The notes: generated from the letters alone by a model not told the origin. Counted from the first letter of the stretch, positions 1-4,797 are shown. The stretch: 5,450 nucleotides of DNA from an uncultured Mycoplasmatota bacterium (GCA_947296775.1 CAMYRF010000077.1:1-5450); one strand, 5' to 3'. Made by a program: numbers and translations.

Positions 1-147
1 ATATAATGCCGAAAGAATTGTAATAATTAACGCCAATCTATTTTCCTTATCATCAAAAGAATTTTTATAAGCAATATAAAATAAATATACCAAAAACGGT
101 ACAAGTATATGAATAAAATCTAATACAATAATTGAAATCATCGTCAT
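1..147 (-). CDS. N-terminal fragment of an unidentified membrane protein (possibly a sensor kinase)
   Basis: The first 49 codons are open from ATG at 147 to the window edge, so the C-terminus is missing. A ribosome binding site, AGAGGTGGG at 151-159, lies just upstream; GAGGTG to ATG leaves 5 nt. A second in-frame ATG two codons on is less well spaced. Residues 4-27 form a hydrophobic helix with an internal His and Pro (DFIHILVPFLVYLFYIAY). A charged loop follows (KNSFDDKENR, 28-37), then a second hydrophobic stretch begins (LALIITILSALY). A membrane helix, a short acidic/basic loop and another helix at the very N-terminus fit the sensor part of multi-helix histidine kinases of the LytS/AgrC type. 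This is only an inference, because no kinase domain is in the window, and another polytopic membrane protein is equally possible. The regulatory region just upstream suggests the gene is controlled by a response regulator. Confidence 0.6.
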   Translation of the reverse strand, partial: MTMISIIVLDFIHILVPFLVYLFYIAYKNSFDDKENRLALIITILSALY

Positions 148-159
148 ATTCCCACCTCT

Positions 160-182
160 GATAAAAGTATAAATCTTTTATC
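160..182. repeat. Perfect 8-bp inverted repeat over the -10 region
   Basis: GATAAAAG (160-167) and CTTTTATC (175-182) are perfect reverse complements around a 7-nt spacer. The repeat encloses the predicted -10 box (166-171) and abuts the ribosome binding site (151-159). As DNA it could be a repressor operator. As RNA, if transcription starts further upstream, it would form a hairpin right next to the ribosome binding site. It has no T-run in either direction, so it is not a terminator. Confidence 0.45.
166..171 (-). promoter_or_regulatory. Putative -10 element for the left-edge membrane protein gene
   Basis: On the minus strand TATACT lies 7 bases before the AGAGGTGGG ribosome binding site, so the leader would be very short. 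There is no recognisable -35 hexamer 16-18 bp upstream. That position (about 188-195) is instead covered by the two TGTCGAA boxes. A good -10 without a -35, with the regulator site over the -35 position, is the layout of Spo0A-activated sigma-A promoters such as spoIIG. An upstream alternative is TACAAT further inside the array, but it lacks a well-spaced -35. Confidence 0.45.
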
Positions 183-183
183 A

Positions 184-230
184 TGTCGAACTTTGTCGAA
201 TAAAGTCAGCCATTGTAAAAAAACGTCAAA
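184..230. promoter_or_regulatory. Tandem Spo0A-box-like sites in a 10-bp phased array
   Basis: Two perfect heptamers TGTCGAA lie at 184-190 and 194-200 on the plus strand, separated by 3 bp. Three weaker copies follow at the same 10-bp step: AGTCAGC (204-210), TGTAAAA (214-220) and CGTCAAA (224-230). TGNCGAA is the established 0A box bound by phosphorylated Spo0A, and tandem boxes 3 bp apart are known at the Bacillus abrB promoter. The array sits between the EIIB-like gene and the left-edge membrane gene. Its strong end is 37 bp from the latter's ATG and covers the expected -35 position. Binding by Spo0A, or by another dimerising response regulator with the same helical spacing, is inferred. 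The two perfect boxes are the firm part; the weaker three could be chance in A-rich DNA. Confidence 0.6.
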
Positions 231-244
231 AAAAAGAAACAAAT

Positions 245-556
245 TTACTTTAAAGCATCGATATGTTTCTTTAACTGTTTAGAGTCATCACCAAAAATTA
301 TTTTTAATTGATTGTCAATTTCAACAATTCCTTGAGCTCCCATTTTTTGGATAGCCTCTTTATTAACCAAATCAATATTATGAAGTGTTGCCACAAATCT
401 TGAATTATTAACTTCATAACTAATAATATTTGCTTTACCACCTAAATATTGAACTAATTTATTAGCTTCTAATTTAAAATCTTTTTTCTTTGATCTTACA
501 ATCGCAAATGCAATCAAAAGTAAAACTATTATTATTATTAAATATTGCCAAATCAT
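245..556 (-). CDS. Membrane-anchored PTS EIIB-like domain protein lacking the active-site cysteine
   Basis: A 103-residue protein with one N-terminal membrane helix (about residues 3-20), a basic stop-transfer cluster (RSKKK, 21-25), and then a single domain matching the glucose-type PTS EIIB fold. The match runs through NLVxxLGGKxNI-like residues 32-44, an LVNKEAIQKMGAQGIVEI-type segment (63-80) and the closing KIIFG (85-89). In true EIIB enzymes the stretch after NI is VEACxTRLR, with a phosphorylated cysteine. Here it is YEVNNSRFV (47-55), with Asn at the cysteine position, so phosphotransfer is not expected. A sensory, regulatory or structural role is an inference. The start is ATG at 556, because the GTG at 565 is part of the ribosome binding site AGGTGAT (561-567), 4-5 nt before this ATG. 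The gene is divergent from the SEDS gene; no EIIC transporter is adjacent in the window. Confidence 0.85.
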   Translation of the reverse strand: MIWQYLIIIIVLLLIAFAIVRSKKKDFKLEANKLVQYLGGKANIISYEVNNSRFVATLHNIDLVNKEAIQKMGAQGIVEIDNQLKIIFGDDSKQLKKHIDALK

Positions 557-572
557 TTGTATCACCTATTAC

Positions 573-601
573 ATTATACTATAATTTCTTTTTTTTTGAA
601 A
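573..601 (-). promoter_or_regulatory. Promoter of the EIIB-like gene
   Basis: On the minus strand a perfect -10 TATAAT (573-578) lies 17 bp from TTTCAA (596-601), a moderate -35. Transcription would start only a few bases before the AGGTGAT ribosome binding site. The same six bases, read on the plus strand as TTGAAA, serve as the -35 of the opposing promoter. Confidence 0.6.
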
Positions 602-625
602 CTTTTTTTGAAATAATTGTATAAT
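596..625 (+). promoter_or_regulatory. Promoter of the SEDS (RodA-like) gene
   Basis: TTGAAA (596-601) and TATAAT (620-625) are spaced by 18 bp on the plus strand, a good sigma-A match. The start point would be near 632, giving a leader of about 30 nt to ATG at 662. A second, weaker pair is TTGTAT (617-622) with TATTAT (640-645), spacer 17. The ribosome binding site is GGTGA at 653-657, 4 nt before the ATG. Confidence 0.6.
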
Positions 626-661
626 TATTAAAGTTAGTGTATTATATTTATTGGTGATAAA

Positions 662-1792
662 ATGAAAAACATATCAAAATATAAAATTGATAAAACTATC
701 CTTATCCCAATCATATTATTTGCCTTCATAAGTCTTCTGACACTACATGGGGCAAGTAGTATTTTACCAAGTTATATGGGTGATTTAACTACCAAACAAT
801 TAATATGGTACGCTGCCGGATTTGTAGTAGCCTATATCGTTATGACGATTGGTAATACACATATCTATCGGATAATTTGGGTATTATATGGACTCGGAAT
901 ATTATCATTAATTGGCTTGTTCTTCTTTGGTATCAACATTAATGATGCCACATGTTGGTACGAAATAAAAGGTATTGGAACAATACAACCATCGGAATTT
1001 ATGAAAATCATTTTAATTATTACTTTAGCTACAATGATTTCAAAATTTAACGAGGACTTTCAAAATCCTAGTATCACTGAAGAATTTTATTTTCTATTAA
1101 AAATTATGATAATTGTTTTAGTTCCAAGTATATTAACATTTATGCAGCCAGATACAGGTGTAGTTTTAATTTACTTATTAATTACTTTAGTAATGTTATT
1201 TGTTTCTGGAATTAGATATAGATGGTTTGCCCTACTATTTGGAATATTAGGCGGATTTATCTTACTAGTATTAGGTATTTATTTTATTAACCAGGACCTA
1301 TTTATAAATATATTTGGAACTAGTTTTTTCCTAAGAGTTGATAGGTTATTAGACTGGTCAAATCAAAGTGGATATCAACTAGAACAAAGTTTAAGTTCAA
1401 TTGGTTCTGCTGGTCTATTTGGACATGGTTGGAATACTAATCCAATATATTTTCCAGAAGCCCAAACTGATTTTATATTTGCGGCTTTTGCTAGTCATTT
1501 TGGTTTTATTGGTTCAACTCTTTTATTAGCATTAATCGCATTTTTCGATATAAGATTAATTATGCTAGCAGTAAAAACAAATAAGATAATAAATAAATAT
1601 GTTATTGCTGGTATAACAGGAATGCTAATATACCAACAAATACAAAATATTGGAATGACCTTTGGACTATTACCAATAACCGGAATAACTCTACCATTCA
1701 TTAGTTATGGTGGTTCAAGCCTATTAAGCTATATGATTGCTATGGGAATGATATTTAATATTTCAAACGAAAATATGCGTTATACAAATTAA
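662..1792 (+). CDS. rodA: SEDS-family peptidoglycan glycosyltransferase, RodA/FtsW type
   Basis: An integral membrane protein of 376 residues, the usual size for the family, made almost wholly of membrane helices. SEDS proteins polymerise lipid II into glycan strands at the cytoplasmic membrane together with a class B penicillin-binding protein. Visible hallmarks are IQPSEFMK (108-115), MQPDTGVVLIY (161-171), the loop RVDRLLDW...GYQLEQS (225-243), IGSAGLFGHGW (247-257), PEAQTDFIFA (265-274) and the C-terminal LPFISYGGSSLL (344-355). Asp270 in TDFIF fits the essential Asp of RodA in the same motif. The wording of the GYQ-to-DFIF region and the location outside a division cluster favour RodA over FtsW or SpoVE, but this is not certain from sequence alone. 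It stands alone on the plus strand between a divergent promoter and its own terminator. The start at 662 is supported by GGTGA at 653-657. Confidence 0.93.
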   Translation: MKNISKYKIDKTILIPIILFAFISLLTLHGASSILPSYMGDLTTKQLIWYAAGFVVAYIVMTIGNTHIYRIIWVLYGLGILSLIGLFFFGININDATCWYEIKGIGTIQPSEFMKIILIITLATMISKFNEDFQNPSITEEFYFLLKIMIIVLVPSILTFMQPDTGVVLIYLLITLVMLFVSGIRYRWFALLFGILGGFILLVLGIYFINQDLFINIFGTSFFLRVDRLLDWSNQSGYQLEQSLSSIGSAGLFGHGWNTNPIYFPEAQTDFIFAAFASHFGFIGSTLLLALIAFFDIRLIMLAVKTNKIINKYVIAGITGMLIYQQIQNIGMTFGLLPITGITLPFISYGGSSLLSYMIAMGMIFNISNENMRYTN

Positions 1793-1815
1793 ATCCACAA
1801 TATGTGGATTTTTTA
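1792..1815 (+). terminator. Intrinsic terminator of the SEDS gene
   Basis: A perfect 8-bp stem, AATCCACA (1792-1799) with TGTGGATT (1803-1810), closes a 3-nt ATA loop and runs into a T tract starting inside the 3' arm (1809-1814). It begins at the last base of the stop codon. Reading the other way the T-run is poorer, so it mainly serves the plus strand. Confidence 0.88.
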
Positions 1816-1817
1816 TT

Positions 1818-1845
1818 AAAAGAAAAAACAACTTATTCAGCTGTT
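1818..1845 (-). terminator. Intrinsic terminator of yceD-rpmF
   Basis: On the minus strand AACAGCT (1839-1845) pairs with AGTTGTT (1827-1833) around the loop GAATA, with one G-U pair. TTTTCTTTT (1818-1826) follows. The hairpin overlaps the last rpmF codons and its TAA stop (1833-1835). It lies back to back with the terminator of the convergent SEDS gene. Confidence 0.7.
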
Positions 1846-2018
1846 TCAGTTTCGATAATTTCTTTTCCTTTATAAGTTCCACATGACTTACAAACTCTAT
1901 GTGGTTTTACAGTAGCTCCACATTTTGGACAAGCTGTAGTAGTTTTTTCGTCTATTTTATAATGTGTACGACGTTTTCTACCTCTAGTTTTACTAACTTT
2001 TCTAGCTGGTACTGCCAT
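1833..2018 (-). CDS. rpmF: 50S ribosomal protein L32 (zinc-ribbon form)
   Basis: A 61-residue protein of the large ribosomal subunit. The N-terminus MAVPARKVSKTRGRKRRTH is diagnostic for bL32. The zinc ribbon is complete, with CPKC and CKSC pairs (Cys29, Cys32, Cys42 and Cys45), so this is the zinc-binding paralogue rather than a cysteine-free one. The C-terminus is acidic. The start is ATG at 2018, preceded at 6 nt by a near-perfect AGGAGGTG. An in-frame GTG at 2027 lies within that site and is not a start. The gene follows yceD after 12 nt, and its ribosome binding site overlaps the yceD stop codon, so the two are probably co-transcribed and translationally coupled, as in many bacteria. Confidence 0.97.
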   Translation of the reverse strand: MAVPARKVSKTRGRKRRTHYKIDEKTTTACPKCGATVKPHRVCKSCGTYKGKEIIETETAE

Positions 2019-2024
2019 TTCTAA

Positions 2025-2032
2025 CACCTCCT
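2025..2032 (-). promoter_or_regulatory. Strong rpmF ribosome binding site overlapping the yceD stop codon
   Basis: AGGAGGTG on the minus strand shares its first two bases with the TAG stop of yceD (2031-2033) and sits 6 nt before the rpmF ATG. It fixes the rpmF start and places yceD termination and L32 initiation side by side, as expected for coupled translation. Confidence 0.85.
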
Positions 2033-2510
2033 ATAATAAATCTTTTAATTTAGCTAAATTTGGATTTACCATTTCTTTTTCTTCGGTAATCAGTTCCCAA
2101 CCTTCTCCTTCAGTTTTAACATCACTTATGTCATCACTAACAATTCGAATGGGAATTTCCATCAATATATTTTCCCATATTATTGGCAAAATATCAAGAG
2201 TTTTTTGATTGTTTTCGAAAATTTCGTTAAATTCTGCCATAATTTCAGCCACATTTCCACTAATTTGAATACTAAAATCATAATCAACAGGTTTTAAACT
2301 CACACTACAAGGTAAAACCATTGTTCCTTTAACCACTACATTAATAATATATTCATCTATACTATTTTTAGTAATATCACCATCTATTTTAACATTATCT
2401 AACTTTAAAATAGAACTATCTCTAAGCTCGTCTTCTGAAAAAGAATATGTTTCATCAATCAAAATATAATCTTCAAGTCCAGAACGTAATCTTGTAATAT
2501 CAATATTCAA
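2031..2510 (-). CDS. yceD: YceD/DUF177 family protein (YlbN type)
   Basis: A protein of 159 residues from the proposed start. DUF177 proteins are typically encoded directly upstream of rpmF and are linked to 23S rRNA and ribosome biogenesis; the precise activity is not established here. Family features are the N-terminal MNIDITRL, the central GTMVLPCSVSLKPVDYDF segment, LDILPIIWENILMEIPIRI, and the closing NPNLAKLKDLL. The cysteine cluster of the E. coli form is absent, as in Bacilli homologues, and GEGWEL stands in that region. The start is probably TTG at 2510, because GAGGTGAT (2515-2522) lies 5 nt before it. The in-frame GTG at 2519 is inside this site. The stop is TAG, in the same frame as the rpmF ATG. 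Confidence 0.9.
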   Translation of the reverse strand: MNIDITRLRSGLEDYILIDETYSFSEDELRDSSILKLDNVKIDGDITKNSIDEYIINVVVKGTMVLPCSVSLKPVDYDFSIQISGNVAEIMAEFNEIFENNQKTLDILPIIWENILMEIPIRIVSDDISDVKTEGEGWELITEEKEMVNPNLAKLKDLL

Positions 2511-2530
2511 AACAATCACCTCATATAAAC

Positions 2531-2559
2531 ATTATATAGTAAAATGCCTTTAAAATCAA
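2531..2559 (-). promoter_or_regulatory. Promoter of the yceD-rpmF operon
   Basis: On the minus strand TTGATT (2554-2559) and a perfect TATAAT (2531-2536) are spaced by 17 bp. The leader to the GAGGTGAT ribosome binding site is only a few bases. The pair lies between the small membrane protein gene and yceD, so yceD-rpmF need not depend on upstream transcription. Confidence 0.65.
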
Positions 2560-2611
2560 ATAATAAACATAATATTATCCAAAGACTTACAATCTTTTTA
2601 AAAGTGTAAAC

Positions 2612-2824
2612 CTACTCATCCATATCAATAATAACTGGATTTATCTTTTTAGTTTCATCTTTCTGTACCTTAATAACTTTTTTACGTTTAAAAAATCTTC
2701 TATATAAATAATAAATTAATCCAATAATTAATAAAAAGATAAAAATATAGAAAAACACAAATAATAATCCCACAATAACCGCAAGACCAAGTATAAATAA
2801 TAAAATTTGTTTTATTCTATCCAT
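2612..2824 (-). CDS. Small hypothetical membrane protein
   Basis: A 70-residue protein that I do not recognise. Residues 7-42 are almost entirely hydrophobic and rich in Leu, Ile, Phe and Val, long enough for two closely packed helices or one very long one. A strongly basic stretch follows (YRRFFKRKKVIK), and then a polar tail ends in acidic residues (DMDE). By the positive-inside rule the tail should face the cytoplasm. The start is ATG at 2824 with GGAGGG (2830-2835) 5 nt upstream. It has its own promoter-like sequence, lies between the murI terminator and the yceD promoter, and ends in TAG. The good ribosome binding site, promoter and coherent composition make a real gene likely; the function is unknown. 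Confidence 0.75.
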   Translation of the reverse strand: MDRIKQILLFILGLAVIVGLLFVFFYIFIFLLIIGLIYYLYRRFFKRKKVIKVQKDETKKINPVIIDMDE

Positions 2825-2844
2825 ATCATCCCTCCAATATATCC

Positions 2845-2853
2845 ATTATACCA
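2845..2853 (-). promoter_or_regulatory. Extended -10 promoter of the small membrane protein gene
   Basis: TGGTATAAT on the minus strand is a perfect -10 (2845-2850) with the TGn extension. No good -35 is seen, because that position falls inside the murI terminator hairpin. Extended -10 promoters do not need one. The ribosome binding site GGAGGG lies about 10 bases downstream of the -10. Confidence 0.6.
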
Positions 2854-2860
2854 AAATATA

Positions 2861-2890
2861 AGAAAAAATATCTTACAAATTAGTAAGATA
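2861..2890 (-). terminator. Intrinsic terminator of murI
   Basis: A perfect 8-bp inverted repeat, TATCTTAC (2869-2876) and GTAAGATA (2883-2890), closes a 6-nt loop. On the minus strand it is followed by TTTTTTCT (2861-2868). It begins 2 bases after the murI stop codon. Confidence 0.88.
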
Positions 2891-2892
2891 AA

Positions 2893-3612
2893 TTATAATC
2901 TCTTTTCTTTTATTTCATAAGAAACATCAATAATATTAGAAACATTTTCTAAAAGCTTATCTGATAATAATGAAAAATATAAAGTAACACTTAACCTTCC
3001 CTCATTTCCAATATTAATATATTTAGAAACGCACTTTCCCATATCAATTAATTTAGAATCACTATACTTAGAAATAACCTCGCTAAGTAAAGGGTAATGT
3101 GTACATCCTAAAATAATATATTCACAGTTTCCAAGTTCTTTTAAATATCCAATAACTGCTTCATCACACTCATTAGAATTAATCTTCCCATCTTCGATCA
3201 AAGGAACAAATAAAAGACATGAAACAAAGCTACTAACTACACTATCAAAAGCTCCACTTTTAATCGTCATCGGAGTAGCAAAAATACCAACATTATCAAG
3301 ATTATTTTCCTTAATATATCTAATCGTTGGGCTTAAAACATCAATAATAGGAATATCAAACTTATCTTTAAGTTCCTCATATAAATTAGAACTAACAGTA
3401 CCGCACGCAATAACAATAATCTCCGCACCTTCAGCAATTAAAAAATTAATATTCTTATCTGCATAATTTCGAAGATCATCTAAACTTTTAGTACCATAAG
3501 GTAAATTAAAAGTATCGCCAAAATAAATATATTCATTATTTGGATAATCACTAATTAAATGTTTTAAAACCGTAAGACCACCAAGGCCAGAATCAAAGAC
3601 ACCAACTTTCAT
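2893..3612 (-). CDS. murI: Glutamate racemase
   Basis: A cytoplasmic enzyme that interconverts L- and D-glutamate, supplying D-Glu for the peptidoglycan stem peptide. At 239 residues it is shorter than most (commonly about 260-270), with a reduced C-terminus. Motifs in order are VFDSGLGGLTV (5-15), FGDTFNLPYGT (31-41), IACGTVSSN (68-76) with the first catalytic Cys70, and ILGCTHYPLL (167-176) with the second catalytic Cys170 and the adjacent Thr-His. Both cysteines are present, so activity is expected. The residue after Cys70 is Gly, where the common form has Asn (CNT). The start is ATG at 3612 with GGAGG at 3619-3623, 6 nt upstream. The gene is flanked by terminators and appears monocistronic. 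Confidence 0.95.
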   Translation of the reverse strand: MKVGVFDSGLGGLTVLKHLISDYPNNEYIYFGDTFNLPYGTKSLDDLRNYADKNINFLIAEGAEIIVIACGTVSSNLYEELKDKFDIPIIDVLSPTIRYIKENNLDNVGIFATPMTIKSGAFDSVVSSFVSCLLFVPLIEDGKINSNECDEAVIGYLKELGNCEYIILGCTHYPLLSEVISKYSDSKLIDMGKCVSKYINIGNEGRLSVTLYFSLLSDKLLENVSNIIDVSYEIKEKRL

Positions 3613-3632
3613 AATTTGCCTCCTTATATAAC

Positions 3633-3638
3633 ATTGTA
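3633..3638 (-). promoter_or_regulatory. Probable -10 of the murI promoter
   Basis: TACAAT on the minus strand lies 9 bases before the GGAGG ribosome binding site. The best sequence at -35 with 17-bp spacing is TATTAT (3656-3661), a weak match, so the exact promoter is uncertain. Terminator-like sequence of the HD gene lies just upstream, so murI needs a promoter in this gap. Confidence 0.4.
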
Positions 3639-3663
3639 CACCATTTTAATAAAATATAATACC

Positions 3664-3704
3664 TCAAAATTAAAAATAGCCTGTTAATCAACAAACTATT
3701 TTTT
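3664..3704 (-). terminator. Probable terminator of the HD-domain gene
   Basis: On the minus strand AAAAATAG (3696-3703), containing the stop codon, pairs with CTATTTTT (3672-3679). An inner GTT/AAC pairing is separated from the outer stem by a 3-by-3 internal loop. AATTTT follows. The stem is almost all A-T and the T tract is interrupted, so this is weaker than the other terminators here. Confidence 0.5.
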
Positions 3705-4673
3705 AGTATAAACTTTAGATTTATATATCGGCTTAAAATCAAAATCTAAATAAGTATAACCATCTATTGGAATATTCATATATTCATCGATATCAGCTTT
3801 AGCCTTTAAAGACAAATCATAAACACGCCCATATAAATCACCTTCATGTACTAAAGGATTTATAAATCTTCTTTTGCCCTTTATATTAACGCAGTACTTA
3901 TCACTAACCATTTCTTCACTTCTAAAGCACTCACTAGTGTTTTCAAATTTTTTAAAACAATCAGACAAATAATAATCACAAATTCTAAAACGCTCAATAA
4001 CTTCGCTTTCTGATAAATTATATAAATCTTCTATTGAAAGATAACCTAAATTATTCATAGAAGCACACATATCTGCAAAAAACTGCATTGAAGTTCTATC
4101 CTCATCATTTATCCACCAAGGCCATAACTTACTAATAACTGCAATATATTTTTCAGCCACTTCCAAATGTCTAAATCCTAGTTCATCTATACCATCTTCA
4201 TTTTTTAAAATTTGAACATCATTGTAACATTCCTTTAAATCAGATAAATTCCAAATTGGGTGAATAATAAATCCACAACCAAAATTATATTCAAATCTAT
4301 CAGCCGATAATCTAGGTGAATCATTATCCGCAATTGGATATAACTTATAATCATTAACATCTTCTAATAATATTCCATCTCTATTTAACAACGCCATAAT
4401 AGTATTAGAATTCATTATAATTTCACTAGTTCTTTCTTCAGTAGACTCCTGATTTTCTGTATCTCCATTCATAAAGTCAATACAGTGTTTAAACACTGGA
4501 GTCGCAATATCGTGAAATAAACCAGCTAAAGTTTGCTTTTTATCATGTGTAAAATTCCATATAATTAAAGCTACTCCAACACTATGATCTAAGTTTGAAT
4601 GCCATGGATGTTTAGGAAACAAATTAGTATAATCACACCCACAATCCATACTAATATTACCAATACGTTTCAT
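3696..4673 (-). CDS. HD-domain phosphohydrolase, probably 5'-interrupted
   Basis: The open frame encodes 325 residues with an HD metal-binding domain. His30 is in LDHSVGVAL, His54-Asp55 in LAGLFHDIATPVF, a further His63, and Asp125 in SADRFEY; together these give the H...HD...D ligand set. HD enzymes of this type hydrolyse phosphate esters of nucleotides, but the substrate cannot be told from the sequence. The C-terminal half (about 130-325) matches no domain I can name. The ATG at 4673 is unlikely to be the natural start. It has no ribosome binding site, and the codons before it read PDWLHDYIDTPE, which leads smoothly into the conserved EMKRIG segment usual in this kind of HD protein. That upstream stretch is cut by an in-frame TAG (4713-4715). 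The gene lies directly downstream of serS and is probably co-transcribed. It may be a pseudogene, though all HD ligands remain intact. Confidence 0.8.
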   Translation of the reverse strand: MKRIGNISMDCGCDYTNLFPKHPWHSNLDHSVGVALIIWNFTHDKKQTLAGLFHDIATPVFKHCIDFMNGDTENQESTEERTSEIIMNSNTIMALLNRDGILLEDVNDYKLYPIADNDSPRLSADRFEYNFGCGFIIHPIWNLSDLKECYNDVQILKNEDGIDELGFRHLEVAEKYIAVISKLWPWWINDEDRTSMQFFADMCASMNNLGYLSIEDLYNLSESEVIERFRICDYYLSDCFKKFENTSECFRSEEMVSDKYCVNIKGKRRFINPLVHEGDLYGRVYDLSLKAKADIDEYMNIPIDGYTYLDFDFKPIYKSKVYTKK

Positions 4674-4793
4674 TTCAGGAGTATCTATATAATCATGTAA
4701 CCAATCAGGAAACTAAGGTGATAAAATATTAAAATAGTCCCTCAATTCTTCACTTATACTATCATAATATTTTTCACAATTCACCTTTTCCAA
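4674..4793 (-). pseudogene. Detached N-terminal coding stretch of the HD-domain gene, with in-frame TAG
   Basis: This continues upstream in exactly the frame of the HD gene. From TTG at 4793 it reads MEKVNCEKYYDS, then ISEELRDYFNILSP, a TAG at 4713-4715, then FPDWLHDYIDTPE, and joins the Met at 4673. Composition and amphipathic pattern look protein-coding on both sides of the TAG, and the frame has no other stop back into serS. A single base change from GAG (Glu) or a similar codon would explain the TAG. No good ribosome binding site precedes TTG 4793. The ATG at 4798, overlapping the serS stop, is in another frame and ends after five codons. A nonsense mutation (pseudogene), a sequencing or assembly error, or readthrough are all possible. 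Confidence 0.65.
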
Positions 4794-4797
4794 AACA

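Noticed and set aside
226..251. Possible terminator of the EIIB-like gene (AAAG-AAA stem with a long T run on the minus strand)
   Set aside because: The stem has a single G-C pair and a bulge, so it would be very unstable. The T run may simply be part of the A-rich regulatory array.
1495..1701. 68-residue minus-strand open frame inside the SEDS gene
   Set aside because: It is a shadow of the well-supported membrane protein gene on the plus strand, with no ribosome binding site and no family resemblance.
2564..2578. ATAATATTAT palindrome in the gap before yceD
   Set aside because: Short A-T palindromes are expected by chance in DNA of this composition, and this one lies upstream of the predicted promoter without other support.
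2581..2600. AAAGA...TCTTT hairpin downstream of the small membrane protein gene
   Set aside because: It has only 5 A-T-rich pairs and no T run in the direction of that gene, so it is not a credible terminator.
4713..4715. Reassigned or suppressed UAG as the explanation for the HD gene
   Set aside because: TAG is used as the stop of yceD, the small membrane protein and the HD gene itself. Reading through the yceD TAG would fuse it to L32. Mutation or error is simpler.
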